The notes: a model not told the origin generated them from the sequence alone. A DNA stretch of 64,000 bases from Planctomycetota bacterium (GCA_033763975.1 JANRJM010000018.1:186001-250000); one strand, 5' to 3'; shown: positions 7,689 to 15,984, numbered from the stretch's first letter. Program-made: numbers and translations.

Positions 7689-9305
7689 TCAGTACTGCGT
7701 GGGGAAGAACATCGCGGTGAGACGCCGGTCGATCACGGAGACGTTGGCGTTGAAGGACAGGACGCGAAGATAGAAGGTGGTGCTCCCGGCGCCGACGGAG
7801 ACGACGTTGTGCGTGGTCACCGTCGCCGGGGCGCAGCCCGTGATGATTCGGTGGGACTGCCCGGCGGTAGCGCTCACGGTTGAACTCGCGGACGCGAAGG
7901 CGAAGACCGTCGCGTTCAGAACGTCGCAGTTCTCGAACTCGACCGTCCCGATGAGCACGACAAAGCCGGCCGTGGGGGCATTGATCGTGACGGTCTCCAC
8001 GGTCGTTGAGACATCCTCGGCGAGCCCAAAGGACGTGACGTTCGCTTCCGATCGAACCCCAGGTTCGTTGACGGTTTCCGACGAACCGATGGAATCCGGC
8101 GGGAGGACAACGGTGGAGTCGCCGACACCGGAGGAGCTGACGGACAGGGCCACGTCGCCGCCGTTGATGTTTAGCCGGCCGGGCTCGGTCGCGTTGCCGA
8201 GCGTGGCCGTCGCCGAGTCGCGGTTGACGGTGAGCAGCGCGGCGGTCTCGACGTCCGCGGCCCGCCCGCGGAACTCGAGATTGTTGGTCGTGCCGTTGTA
8301 GCGGAGGATGTACGCGTTGCTGACGCTGGTGTTCTCGGCCATCACGAGCTGGCTCTGGGTGTCGGCGACGCCCGGGGTCACGATGATGGTGCCCAGCGAG
8401 TCGCTGCTGCGGACGTGCAGGGAGGCTTCCGGTACGCTCGTGCCCACGCCCACGCTGTCCGTGAACGCGTTGGCGCCCGTGAAGAAGTTGGTGCCGTTCA
8501 GGCGCGGGATGTTGGTGGAGAGGCGGGCGTCGGCGAGGGTGCCCGTGGACACGTTTGTGGCGTTGAGGGCGGTGATGGCCGAGCCCGCGCCGGCGAAGGA
8601 CGTCGCGGTGATGGAGCCGCTGAAGATGCTCGACGCGGCGTTCAGGCGGGGGATGTTGGTGGAGAGGCGGGCGTCGGCCAGCGTGCCCGTGGATACGTTT
8701 GTGGCGTTCAGCGCGGTGAGGCTGGCGCCGCTGCCGCTGAACGCCGGTGCCGTGACGTTCGCGGTGAAGGTGTTGGCGACGCTGAGGCGCGGGACGTTGG
8801 TGGAGAGACGGGTGTCCGGCACGGTGCCGGACGTGAGATTCGACGCGTTCTGATAGAAGGACGGCGGCTGCCCCCCGAAGAGCACAGCGCTGGTGGAGCT
8901 TCCGGCGTTGAGCGCGTAGGAGGCGTACGGCGTGGCGAGGATCTCCTGGCGCGGCGAGAGGGGCGTGAACCCTGCGAGGTTCGTGCAGTCGCCCGCGGCG
9001 CCGTCTCGCACCTGGATGTCCAGCCAGCGCCGATTCCCCGTGAACGACCCGCCCGGGAGCGTGACGGTGAACCGGCCGTCGACGACCGGCACGTTGTCCG
9101 CGCACAGCTCGACGCCCGCGGGGTTGGGGCCGGACTCTGTTTCGAAGAGCGTGAAGACGAAGTCGTAGGAGCCATTGGCAACGACGCCGTCGAGCTTGAG
9201 TTGCCCCTGGTACGTGAACGCCGTCGTTACGGGCTGCGCGGCCGCCCCGGACACGAACACACAGGTCGCCGCCACGATCGCGGCCCATCCGAGTTTCCTG
9301 GACAT
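7689..9305 (-). CDS. Exported repeat-rich surface protein (tail-fibre-like)
   Basis: The 538-residue product is a paralogue of the frameshifted gene at 4830-6259. It has a signal peptide ending near AAAQP, the signature TTAFTYQGQLKLDG...GSYDFVFTLFETES, then LSPRQEILATPYASYALNAGS. A central series of repeats follows (ALNATNVSTGTLADARLSTNIPRLN and variants, roughly residues 155-285), then a beta-rich C-terminal region. No S74 auto-cleaving chaperone domain was recognised. Such proteins are probably displayed on the cell surface, but binding partners are unknown. GGGAGG nine bases before the ATG supports the start. Confidence 0.8.
   Translation of the reverse strand: MSRKLGWAAIVAATCVFVSGAAAQPVTTAFTYQGQLKLDGVVANGSYDFVFTLFETESGPNPAGVELCADNVPVVDGRFTVTLPGGSFTGNRRWLDIQVRDGAAGDCTNLAGFTPLSPRQEILATPYASYALNAGSSTSAVLFGGQPPSFYQNASNLTSGTVPDTRLSTNVPRLSVANTFTANVTAPAFSGSGASLTALNATNVSTGTLADARLSTNIPRLNAASSIFSGSITATSFAGAGSAITALNATNVSTGTLADARLSTNIPRLNGTNFFTGANAFTDSVGVGTSVPEASLHVRSSDSLGTIIVTPGVADTQSQLVMAENTSVSNAYILRYNGTTNNLEFRGRAADVETAALLTVNRDSATATLGNATEPGRLNINGGDVALSVSSSGVGDSTVVLPPDSIGSSETVNEPGVRSEANVTSFGLAEDVSTTVETVTINAPTAGFVVLIGTVEFENCDVLNATVFAFASASSTVSATAGQSHRIITGCAPATVTTHNVVSVGAGSTTFYLRVLSFNANVSVIDRRLTAMFFPTQY
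8496..8866 (-). repeat. Three tandem coding repeats of about 48 codons
   Basis: Near-identical DNA segments begin at 8496 and 8640 (period 144 bases) and a diverged copy at about 8781 (141 bases). They encode the STNIPRLN...NATNVSTGTLADARL units. The first two copies differ by only a few bases over about 80, so they are recent or homogenised duplications. Confidence 0.75.
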
Positions 9306-9423
9306 TCCAAGCCTCCCACCGGCCCCTGTCGGAGCCCGGCAAACAGGCTACCGCATTCCGGCGGGTTTGCAATTCGAACAGGGTGCGGGCGAACTCGGCG
9401 TTATCGCCCCCCGGCGGCGTGGT

Positions 9424-10266
9424 TCAGCGTCGGCGGACGACGAGCTCGTACACCGGCGGTAGTTGGGCGAAGCAGCCGGGATCCTGGCTCGCCTCGGCCC
9501 AGGCCTGGCTGAAGGCCCGCTCGTCCTCGGCGGTGATGAACCCCGTCTCCACGAGGCGCGGCACGTACGTCTGCCAGAACGAGTTGGGCCAGTGCCACAT
9601 GGGCGTGCCCGGGCGGGCGAGGCGCTGGACGACGTTCAGGTCGACGACGTCGAAGCCGTGCTTGAGGAACAGGCCCGGCAGGCGGGCCATGACGTCGGTG
9701 TCGCCGCCGCGGGCGCGCCAGGAGGCGCCGACGGCGTTGATGACTTTCGTGAACGCCTCGCGCCGCGGCGCGAGCGTGAGCGAGCGTTCGTAGTTGAAGT
9801 AGTCCTGCACCGCGACGCGCCCGCCGGGCTTGATGAGGGATGCGAGGCCCTCGACCACACGCTCGGGGTGCGCGAGGAAGCAGAAGACCCACCGGGCGTA
9901 GGCGACATCGATGAGGCCCTTGTCCTCGGACAGCACGTTCATGAGGTCCTGGACGTCGCCGAGCACGCGCTCGATGGAGAACGCGCGGCGCGCGACGGCC
10001 TGGTCGTGCAGTTGCTTGAGGAACGTCGCGGATTCGTCGATGGCGATCACGCGCCCCGTGGGGCCGACGATCTGTGCGAGGTCGAGCGACGCGTGCCCCG
10101 GGCCGCAGCCCAGGTCGAGCACCGTAAGCCCGGGCTGGATGCCCGCGCGCTCCCAGAGCGCGTGGGTGCACCCGGACCAGAGCCGGTGCTGGAGCCCGAG
10201 GCGGACGGCCTCGTCGCTGCTGGTGCCAAGGACGTACTCGGAGTGATTGGGCGCACCGGATGGCAT
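9424..10266 (-). CDS. Class I SAM-dependent methyltransferase
   Basis: The 280-residue product carries the SAM-binding motif I VLDLGCGPGHASLDLA, motif II-like GRVIAIDES and an acidic/aromatic motif around DVAYARWVFCFLAHPE. This places it among small-molecule methyltransferases of the UbiE/Methyltransf_25 type; the substrate cannot be read from the sequence. Start at 10266 (MPSGAPNHSEY) is preferred over 10287 because TACGCT lies eight bases upstream, the geometry repeated before other genes here. The gene is monocistronic between unrelated neighbours. Confidence 0.85.
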   Translation of the reverse strand: MPSGAPNHSEYVLGTSSDEAVRLGLQHRLWSGCTHALWERAGIQPGLTVLDLGCGPGHASLDLAQIVGPTGRVIAIDESATFLKQLHDQAVARRAFSIERVLGDVQDLMNVLSEDKGLIDVAYARWVFCFLAHPERVVEGLASLIKPGGRVAVQDYFNYERSLTLAPRREAFTKVINAVGASWRARGGDTDVMARLPGLFLKHGFDVVDLNVVQRLARPGTPMWHWPNSFWQTYVPRLVETGFITAEDERAFSQAWAEASQDPGCFAQLPPVYELVVRRR

Positions 10267-10274
10267 GTGCGGGA

Positions 10275-10280
10275 AGCGTA
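10275..10280 (-). promoter_or_regulatory. Candidate -10 element, leaderless methyltransferase gene
   Basis: TACGCT lies eight bases before the ATG at 10266 and no Shine-Dalgarno is present between them. Confidence 0.4.
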
Positions 10281-10394
10281 GGGTCACGCGGGCGGGGCGG
10301 GAACCGCGGACTGAGAATCGCGTCTCAACAGGTGCCCGCCCCCGACCCGGGACGCGTGAAGCCCGGCGGGAAGAGGCGGAGAAGGAGCCTGGTC

Positions 10395-10925
10395 ATGGAA
10401 GCCGGAAAGGTCGCCTGTGTGGCGGCGGGGTTGGTGTGCGCGCAGGCCGCGTTCGGTCTGCACCGCCCGGACACGGGCCTGCGGGTGCGTGTGGACGTGG
10501 GACGTGCGGCGATCCGGGTGGGCGTCCCGGCGCGAGAGTGTGGGCCCGCGCCCCGGCTGCCGCACCGGCGCGAGCACCCGCGGTTCGAGCATCGCGCGGA
10601 CGTGCTGCACCTGGACGGGCGCGAGGTCGTGGCGCGGATCGTGCTGGAGCGTCAGTCGTGCGGGCGTCTGGCGGCGAAGGTCGTGCTCGACACCTGCGAC
10701 GCGCGCGGGCTGCCGCGCATCGAGGAGATCAACCTGCGCGTGTTCGTCGACGGGCGTGAGTGGTGCGCGCCGCTGCGCGGGCACTGCGAGGGCGGGTCGA
10801 GCGCCACGTTCGTGGCGACGGACGGCCCGCGCGTCGGGCGGCGCGAGTGCGCGACGGCGGTGCTCACCGTCCGCTCGTGCCGCGACATCGACACCGTGAA
10901 GCGGACGGGGATCGGCGTGCGCTGA
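10395..10925 (+). CDS. Exported Cys/His/Arg-rich hypothetical protein
   Basis: I do not recognise this 176-residue protein. AAGGAG seven bases upstream of ATG 10395 fixes the start and yields a signal-peptide-like N-terminus (MEAGKVACVAAGLVCAQAAFG). The mature part has eight or so Cys residues and many Arg, including RVGVPARECGPAP, ERQSCGRLA, DTCDARG and WCAPLRGHCEGG, which suggests disulfide bonds outside the cytoplasm or metal binding. A strong bidirectional terminator follows it. Confidence 0.65.
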   Translation: MEAGKVACVAAGLVCAQAAFGLHRPDTGLRVRVDVGRAAIRVGVPARECGPAPRLPHRREHPRFEHRADVLHLDGREVVARIVLERQSCGRLAAKVVLDTCDARGLPRIEEINLRVFVDGREWCAPLRGHCEGGSSATFVATDGPRVGRRECATAVLTVRSCRDIDTVKRTGIGVR

Positions 10926-10945
10926 TCGCGCCGTGCGGAACGAAG

Positions 10946-10974
10946 ACGGGGCCCCCGGCGATCGGGGGCCCCGT
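10946..10974. terminator. Bidirectional hairpin between convergent genes
   Basis: An 11-bp perfect stem (10946-10956 with 10964-10974, 7-base loop) lies between the stop codons at 10925 (plus) and 11042 (minus). It has no T-tract, but position and stability fit a shared terminator. Confidence 0.6.
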
Positions 10975-11002
10975 GCGTGCGGGCGGGGAAACGCGCCGGC
11001 GG

Positions 11003-11055
11003 GCGCGTGGATCAGCGGCGCGTGGATCAGCGGCGGGTAGATCAGCGGCGGGTAG
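11003..11055 (-). repeat. Tandem 15-bp repeat of the last five codons of the lipoprotein gene
   Basis: The unit encoding Ser-Thr-Arg-Arg-stop is repeated in frame: the gene's own end, two further copies each with a TGA, then a partial copy. Two units differ by two bases from the other two. The result is three consecutive in-frame stop codons. Confidence 0.85.
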
Positions 11056-11668
11056 AACGGATCTCGCCGCTGCGGTACTCGCCCTTGCCGTCGGGGCGGG
11101 GCCCCCAGAACTCGAGCACCATGGTGTTGGGGCCTTCCATGCGCTCGACCTCGCGCATCCAGGTCTCGTTGCCGGTGGTGGGGTCGGTGAACTTCCCGAA
11201 CCAGACGATCGAGCCGTCGGGCTTCATCTCGCCCGTGAACTTTATCATGCTGGTGCCCATGCTGTCGATCCAGATGGACTCGAACTGCTTGTCGGTGTTG
11301 TTGTAGCCGTAGAGCCCCATGCCCGTGAAGGGCATCGTCTGCCCGCCGCCCATGTCCATCATGCTGCTGGTGTCGGCCTGGGTGTAGCGCCCGCCCATGA
11401 TGGGCGTGATGACGGTCTTGGTCTTCGACGTGCTCGGGGGCGCGTCGGGCGCCATCCACCACGTCATGGTGCCTTCCCACGTGCCCTGCGTGCTCGCGAG
11501 GCGCTCGTGCATCGGGCCGGGCGTGGCGGCCTGCATCATGGCGGCCATCATCGCCTCTTCGCTCATCGGGGCCTTGGCCTTCTTGCTGCCCGACGCGCAG
11601 CCCTGCAGCGCCAAACCCGCCAGCCCGCACGACACCATGACCACCGCCGTCAGCGTCCGACCGTTCAT
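11042..11668 (-). CDS. DUF1579-type lipoprotein
   Basis: The N-terminus is a lipoprotein signal (lipobox LALQGC, Cys near residue 25), so the mature protein is membrane-anchored outside the cytoplasm. The rest matches the DUF1579 pattern: an ERLASTQGTWEGTMTWWMAPDAPP start, then GRYTQADTSS, FTGMGLYGYNNTDKQFESIWID and FTGEMKPDGSIVWFGKF, a beta-barrel-like fold found in many planctomycete exported proteins with no known activity. A shorter relative with the same logic is encoded at 15985-16533. The stop codon is the first of three in a short tandem repeat. Confidence 0.8.
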   Translation of the reverse strand: MNGRTLTAVVMVSCGLAGLALQGCASGSKKAKAPMSEEAMMAAMMQAATPGPMHERLASTQGTWEGTMTWWMAPDAPPSTSKTKTVITPIMGGRYTQADTSSMMDMGGGQTMPFTGMGLYGYNNTDKQFESIWIDSMGTSMIKFTGEMKPDGSIVWFGKFTDPTTGNETWMREVERMEGPNTMVLEFWGPRPDGKGEYRSGEIRSTRR

Positions 11669-11791
11669 GTGAGTTCTCCGCGCGGGTCGACGGGCCTCAT
11701 GAAACGTGTGGCCTCATCGCTCGCGCCGCAACGATACCGAACGCACGCCCAACGTGCAACCCGTCCCGGCCCGGGACGTGGGACATTGGTG

Positions 11792-12277
11792 CTACGCGTC
11801 TTCGGCGAGGGTACTTCCGCGCAGGCGCCCGACCGACGACAACGCGCCCCCCGGGTCGACCGTGAACACCGCCACATCCGCGGGCTGCAACGACGCCGCC
11901 GCGGGGTCGATCGCTCGTACGAAATCCGAGAGGCACGGGTTATGTCCGACCACCAGCGCGCACGGCGCGCCCGACGAGACCAGTTCGCGGATGACCTCGC
12001 GCACCGCGCTCACGGTCGTGTTGGGCACGAGGCGGTCGTCCACGTGCGGCACGGCGCCCAGCGCCTCGCACGCGGGCCGCGCGGTCTCGGCGGCGCGCCG
12101 CGCCGGGCTGTGCACGATCTGCGTTGGCCGCACGTCGACCGGCGACTCTGCCGCGCCCAATGCACGCGCGAGCCCGTGCGCCTGCTGCACGCCCCACGCG
12201 CTGAGCGGCCTGGAAAGATCGCCTTCCCCCGAAGCGGGGGGCAGGGCATCCGCGTGGCGCGCGATGTATAACCGCAT
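11792..12277 (-). CDS. SixA-type histidine phosphatase
   Basis: The 161-residue product is a short histidine-phosphatase-superfamily protein. The N-terminal RHAD carries the catalytic phospho-accepting His, S-P-A-R-R-A-A-E-T (around residue 58) supplies phosphate-binding Arg, and VVGHNPCLSDF carries the second catalytic His. Length and the RHAD/VGHNP motifs match SixA, which dephosphorylates histidine phosphotransfer domains, although other phosphoester substrates are possible. A TAGGAT hexamer lies six bases upstream and no Shine-Dalgarno is visible, suggesting a leaderless message. The gene is divergent from the DUF1294 gene, with only 13 bases between start codons. Confidence 0.85.
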   Translation of the reverse strand: MRLYIARHADALPPASGEGDLSRPLSAWGVQQAHGLARALGAAESPVDVRPTQIVHSPARRAAETARPACEALGAVPHVDDRLVPNTTVSAVREVIRELVSSGAPCALVVGHNPCLSDFVRAIDPAAASLQPADVAVFTVDPGGALSSVGRLRGSTLAEDA

Positions 12278-12283
12278 CGGCGC

Positions 12284-12289
12284 ATCCTA
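12284..12289 (-). promoter_or_regulatory. Candidate -10 element, leaderless histidine phosphatase gene
   Basis: TAGGAT lies six bases before the ATG at 12277; it falls just before the divergent DUF1294 start codon. Confidence 0.35.
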
Positions 12290-12290
12290 C

Positions 12291-12602
12291 ATGATTTCGT
12301 ACGTCGCGTCGGAGGACGTACGCTCGGGCGTGCATGTGTGGATCGTTGCAAGTGTGTACGGCGTGCTGTCGCTGGTGACGCTGGGCGTGTTTGCCGTCGA
12401 CAAGCGTCTGGCGATGGCCGGCGCGCGCCGCGTGCCCGAGCGCTGGTTGCACGCGTTGTCGCTGCTGGGAGGGTGGCCGGGCGCGATGCTGGCCTTCCGC
12501 CTCGTCCGCCACAAGAACCGCAAGCCGGCGTTCGTGCTGCGGACGTGGATGTTCGCGCTGCTGCACGTCGCGGCGTGGAGCGTCTGGGCTTTCGCGATGT
12601 AG
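12291..12602 (+). CDS. DUF1294 small membrane protein
   Basis: The product of about 103 residues has the DUF1294 layout: a first membrane segment (WIVASVYGVLSLVTLGVFAV), the family signature DKRLAMAGARRVPERWLHALSLLGGWPGAML, then FRLVRHKNRKPAFVL and a last membrane segment. The role of the family is unknown. Start at 12291 avoids overlap with the divergent phosphatase gene; an in-frame ATG at 12264 would overlap it. The stop codon abuts that of the convergent anti-sigma gene with no bases between. Confidence 0.85.
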   Translation: MISYVASEDVRSGVHVWIVASVYGVLSLVTLGVFAVDKRLAMAGARRVPERWLHALSLLGGWPGAMLAFRLVRHKNRKPAFVLRTWMFALLHVAAWSVWAFAM

Positions 12603-13097
12603 TCAGCGGGTCCAGCCGCCCGGCAGGCGCCCGAAGACGGCGGCCACGGCCCGGCGCGTGTCGACGCGGATGTTCTCGGCTTCTTCGAGCAGCGGCGCGG
12701 GAACGGACTCGGTGATCGGCGCCACGCTCGAAGGCAGGCGCACCAGCGCCGCCGGACCGGGGGCGTCCTGCGCGATGCGCGGGGGCGCACCGGTGGCGGG
12801 AGGGGTCGCGGGGCTGGTCATGACGATGACGGCGATGCCCGCGCCGAGGACGACCGCCGCCGCGAGCGCGCCGAACAGCGCGTGGCGTGCGAAGCCGGGC
12901 TCGCGGGGCGGCGCGGTCGTGCGCGCGAGGATCCGTTCGCGCAGGGCGGAGGGAGCCTCGAGCCAGGGCGTCGCCCCGTGATCGGAGAGGGCGCGGTGCA
13001 CGCGGGCGTGCCCGGTGGGGACCGAGCCGGCCTCGCCGGCGGACCGCCGGTCGTCGAGCTGGCGCGATGTCGTTAGCGCGTCCACGATGTCGTTCAT
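12603..13097 (-). CDS. Putative anti-sigma factor, single-pass membrane protein
   Basis: The 164-residue product has a soluble N-terminal part, one membrane segment (HALFGALAAAVVLGAGIAVIV, about residues 75-97) and an extracytoplasmic C-terminal part. No zinc-binding anti-sigma motif is evident. The assignment rests on context: its ATG overlaps the stop codon of the ECF sigma gene by four bases (ATGA), the usual arrangement for a sigma and its membrane anti-sigma partner. The signal it senses cannot be inferred. Confidence 0.65.
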   Translation of the reverse strand: MNDIVDALTTSRQLDDRRSAGEAGSVPTGHARVHRALSDHGATPWLEAPSALRERILARTTAPPREPGFARHALFGALAAAVVLGAGIAVIVMTSPATPPATGAPPRIAQDAPGPAALVRLPSSVAPITESVPAPLLEEAENIRVDTRRAVAAVFGRLPGGWTR

Positions 13098-13774
13098 GCG
13101 ACACCCCCGACGAGGCCGGGCTGCGCGATGGCGTGCAGGCCCGACTTGCGGGGCGGGCGGACGCGCCGGGTGCCCGCCTGGGGCGCCGGGGCCTCGGGCG
13201 TCAGCCCGGCGAGGTGCTGCCGGGCGCGGTAGAGGCAGACGCGCACCGCGACGCGCGACTTGCGCATCACGCGGGCGATCTCGGGGATGTCCATGTTCTC
13301 GGCGTAGCGCAGCCACAGCGCGGTGTGCTGCTCGGCGGTCAGATGCTCCGCCGCGAGTGCCCAGAGCTTGGCGCCCATGGAACGGTGCTCGGAGGTGTCC
13401 GGCGCCGGCGCGGGCGCGGGGGTGTCGTACGTCTCGGGAAGGCGGCGGGGTGCGGAGCGTCGGCGGCGCGAGATCGCCTGGCGCAGCGCGATGGTGTACA
13501 GCCAGGTGGAGAACTTCCAGCGCGGGTCGTACGAGCGCAGGCGCTCCCAGGCGCGGAGGAAGGCTTCCTGCGTGAGTTCCTCGGCGTCCTGCGTGGACTC
13601 GCCCCGGCGGACGAGGAAGGTGAACAGGCGCGACTCGTAGAGCGCGACGAGGCGGGCGAAGCACGCGCGCCCCTCGGCGTCGCCCGACGCCGCGCGCACC
13701 GCGAGGGTCTCGGGCGTCAGGACCCGAAGACCCGCGAAGGGTTGGCTGGCGGCATCGTCAGGGCGTGGGTGCAT
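13094..13774 (-). CDS. ECF-type RNA polymerase sigma factor
   Basis: Region 2 is visible as LFTFLVRRGESTQDAEELTQEAFLRAW followed by WKFSTWLYTIALRQAISRRRR (about residues 49-104), and region 4 as LWLRYAENMDIPEIARVMRKSRVAVRVCLYRARQHL (about 155-190). A Pro/Ala-rich linker joins them. The length of 226 residues is normal for an ECF factor. The start overlaps the end of the upstream exported-protein gene by 17 bases and the stop overlaps the anti-sigma gene, so the three genes are likely translationally coupled. Confidence 0.93.
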   Translation of the reverse strand: MHPRPDDAASQPFAGLRVLTPETLAVRAASGDAEGRACFARLVALYESRLFTFLVRRGESTQDAEELTQEAFLRAWERLRSYDPRWKFSTWLYTIALRQAISRRRRSAPRRLPETYDTPAPAPAPDTSEHRSMGAKLWALAAEHLTAEQHTALWLRYAENMDIPEIARVMRKSRVAVRVCLYRARQHLAGLTPEAPAPQAGTRRVRPPRKSGLHAIAQPGLVGGVA

Positions 13775-14819
13775 TCCCGGGCTCCTTCCCCGCCTCCCGC
13801 GCCGGCTCGCGCGGGCCTTGCATCAGCATCATCAACCGTACGAGCGCCGCGGCCTGCGAGGCGTCGTGCGACGCCCGGACCGTCACGCTGGTGCCCGAGG
13901 AGGCGACCTGCACCGACGCGGCGGCCGCGGCGAGGGCGGCCATGTCCGGGCTGTCCTCGCCGGTCATCTCCAGCGCGGCGATCGTCCCGTCGAGCATGCG
14001 GCGCATCTGGACCGCGCGCTCCGGCGACACCGCACGGAAGAGCAGTTCGCCGCGGATCTCGCGCCCCGCTTCGCCCGTTTCTTCGGAGAGGCGTGCCTGC
14101 ATGGTGCGGACGCCGCGCAGCACGAGCGCGCTCGGCCCGCCCGAGGGCGAGGCGGCGCCGGCGGTGGCGTTCTCGGACCCGGGGGCGGGCGCGGGGTCGG
14201 ATTCGCTCCCGAAGCCATCGGCCGCGACGGCGAGGATGGTGCCCGGTCCCTCGGGGATGGGGAACTGCGCGTCGAGCGCGGGCAGGTCGGTGGTGATGAC
14301 CCGCAGGGCGCGGCGCATCGCGTCCATGGAACCGGTGAAGAGCACGCGCCGTTCGTCCGGACGCCCGCCCGGCACGACCGCGGCGTACAGGCGTTCATCG
14401 TCGTGCGACCACGAGTGGACCTCGACGCTGCCGACGGCCTGCGTGGCATGCTCGCCCAGCCCGGCGGCGTGCATGCTCGCGCGGGCGCGGTCCGCCTCGG
14501 CCGACGCCGTCAGAATCGCCACCCCGCCGTCCTCGTCGAACGAACGCCCGTAGACGGTGAGCCCGCGCCCCTCGGCGAAGGGGTCGAAGCCCATCTCGCG
14601 GACGAAGCGATCTCGCGCGGGCACGCGTCCGTCGCGGGCGAGTTCCAGCAGCACCTTGCCCGGTTCGGACCGCATGGCGGCCTCGAGATCCAGGTGCACC
14701 ACCCAGCGGGCCTCCGCGTCGATGATGGACCGCTCGACCGGGCCGGCGAGGGCGGCCCACGCCGAACCCGCCACGACCACCGCGCTCAGACCCCGGATTC
14801 TCCATGCAGCCGGATGCAC
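13758..14819 (-). CDS. Exported hypothetical protein, first gene of the sigma operon
   Basis: The 353-residue product has an N-terminal signal peptide (core LSAVVVAGSAWAALAG) followed by a region starting IIDAEARWVVHLDLEAAMRSEPGKVLLE, reminiscent of planctomycete exported proteins in which a protein reports on chaperone-like or protease-inhibitor folds, but I cannot name a family. A low-complexity Pro/Ala/Gly/Ser linker lies near residue 210-230 and the C-terminus is Pro/Glu-rich. Its stop codon overlaps the sigma-factor start, so it may provide or modulate the signal for the sigma/anti-sigma pair; that is inference from position. Confidence 0.7.
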   Translation of the reverse strand: MHPAAWRIRGLSAVVVAGSAWAALAGPVERSIIDAEARWVVHLDLEAAMRSEPGKVLLELARDGRVPARDRFVREMGFDPFAEGRGLTVYGRSFDEDGGVAILTASAEADRARASMHAAGLGEHATQAVGSVEVHSWSHDDERLYAAVVPGGRPDERRVLFTGSMDAMRRALRVITTDLPALDAQFPIPEGPGTILAVAADGFGSESDPAPAPGSENATAGAASPSGGPSALVLRGVRTMQARLSEETGEAGREIRGELLFRAVSPERAVQMRRMLDGTIAALEMTGEDSPDMAALAAAAASVQVASSGTSVTVRASHDASQAAALVRLMMLMQGPREPAREAGKEPGNAPTP

Positions 14820-14860
14820 GAGGATTCGTACGCCCGTCGCGCCGGTGCGTTACGCCCGCG

Positions 14861-15298
14861 CTAGCGCCCGGCGGCGTAGCGGGTGAACTTGTCGCCCAGG
14901 TCGATCAGGCTGGTCTGGAAGGCGTACCCGCCGGAGTTGAACAAGGCCCACTCGACGCCGGCCTTCGCCAAGTCCTTGGCATATTCCACCGCGTCGGGCA
15001 CGTCCATGTTCAGCACCTGCCCTTCCACGCTCGCCGGATCGCGCGACGCCCCGCGGACGTCGCTCGCGCGCATCAGCCGGCGCTTGGCGAAGTCCGCCGC
15101 ACGGTCCTCGTCGGTGAAGATCAGAAGCGAGCCCTTCCCCTCCAGGGCTCCCAGCAGCGGCTCGGCGTCTTCGCCCGCGCCCCGCGCAACGAAGTACCAC
15201 GTCGGCAGGTTCATGGCGGCCTTCCAGAGCGCCTGCTCGTGCATCTTGTTCTGGCCCTGGCGCGAGGCCTCCACGAGCGCGTCAAAGTCCGTGTCCAT
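14861..15298 (-). CDS. Hypothetical cytoplasmic protein, SseB-like fold possible
   Basis: The 145-residue product begins with a helical stretch (FDALVEASRQGQNKMHEQALWKAAMNLPTWYFVA) followed by GKGSLLIFTDEDRAADFAKRR, similar in layout to the SseB N-terminal domain, in which a segment ending in LPAFTSEERL follows the first strand. There is no signal peptide or membrane segment. The C-terminal part (VEWALFNSGGYAFQTSLIDLGDKF) is not recognised. The family call is tentative. Confidence 0.65.
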   Translation of the reverse strand: MDTDFDALVEASRQGQNKMHEQALWKAAMNLPTWYFVARGAGEDAEPLLGALEGKGSLLIFTDEDRAADFAKRRLMRASDVRGASRDPASVEGQVLNMDVPDAVEYAKDLAKAGVEWALFNSGGYAFQTSLIDLGDKFTRYAAGR

Positions 15299-15405
15299 GC
15301 GCGTTCCCCTGTGCCGCCGTCGGCGGCGTGCGGCGCCAGTGTACCGAAGCCTCCGGATGCGGTACGCTCCCCCCGCGCGCCGCGCGCGACGCCGGAGGAC
15401 ACGCC

Positions 15406-15930
15406 ATCACGACCCCGACCCCGACGAACCCCGCCGACCCGCGCGCCCCCGGTCAGAGTTGGGTGATGCGCCACATCGTGGCGCTCATCGCCGGGGCAGT
15501 GGTGCTGCTGGTCGTGCTGCTCGGGGGGTGCATCGGGGGCATGGTGTACGTGGGGATCGCGGCCCTGCGATCGCACTCGTCGGTGCAGCCCGCGCTGGCG
15601 CAGGCCAGCTCCGACCCGCGCGTCACCGCCGTGCTGGGAACGCCGGTCGAGCAGGGGTTCATGGCGACGGGCAACGTCGCGTTCTCCGGAGCGACGCAGA
15701 CGGCCAACCTGAGCATCGCGCTGCGCGGTCCCCTGGGGAAGGGGAAGCTGGTGTACTCCGCCACGCGCGTCGCGGGCGGGCAATGGCTGGTCCAGTCCAT
15801 GCGCTTCGAGCCCCAGAACGGGACGCCGGTCGAACTGATCGCACCCAATGGCCCGCTCCTGCCGCCCGCGACCGGCCCGGGCGCTGCGCCGGGCGAGCCG
15901 GCGCCGCCCGCCCCGAATGGCGGCGAGTAG
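15406..15930 (+). CDS. Coa1/Tim21-like single-pass membrane protein
   Basis: A single membrane segment (RHIVALIAGAVVLLVVLLGGCIGGMVYVG) is followed by a domain beginning SSVQPALAQASSDPRVTAVLGTPVEQGF and ending in a Pro/Ala tail, the pattern of the cytochrome-oxidase assembly factor Coa1 family in bacteria. Start choice is uncertain. GGAGG at 15394-15398 lies seven bases before an in-frame ATC at 15406, an unusual but known initiator; GTG 15463 and ATG 15466 have no ribosome-binding site, and ATG 15328 would add an odd Cys/Arg-rich extension. No oxidase genes are nearby. Confidence 0.7.
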   Translation: MTTPTPTNPADPRAPGQSWVMRHIVALIAGAVVLLVVLLGGCIGGMVYVGIAALRSHSSVQPALAQASSDPRVTAVLGTPVEQGFMATGNVAFSGATQTANLSIALRGPLGKGKLVYSATRVAGGQWLVQSMRFEPQNGTPVELIAPNGPLLPPATGPGAAPGEPAPPAPNGGE

Positions 15931-15940
15931 CGCGGCGAGG

Positions 15941-15946
15941 TACGCT
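15941..15946 (+). promoter_or_regulatory. Candidate -10 element of the DUF1579-like lipoprotein gene
   Basis: TACGCT, the commonest hexamer of this type in the window, lies 38 bases before the ATG at 15985. Here a normal leader with a GGAGGA ribosome-binding site follows. Confidence 0.3.
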
Positions 15947-15984
15947 CGTGCCGGCGCCCGGCGCGCCAGCGGAGGAACTCCCAG

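Noticed and set aside
10284-11630. 448-codon frame across the DUF1579 lipoprotein and the Cys-rich gene
   Set aside because: It crosses a strong terminator and a tandem repeat and competes with a lipoprotein frame that has a lipobox and family motifs.
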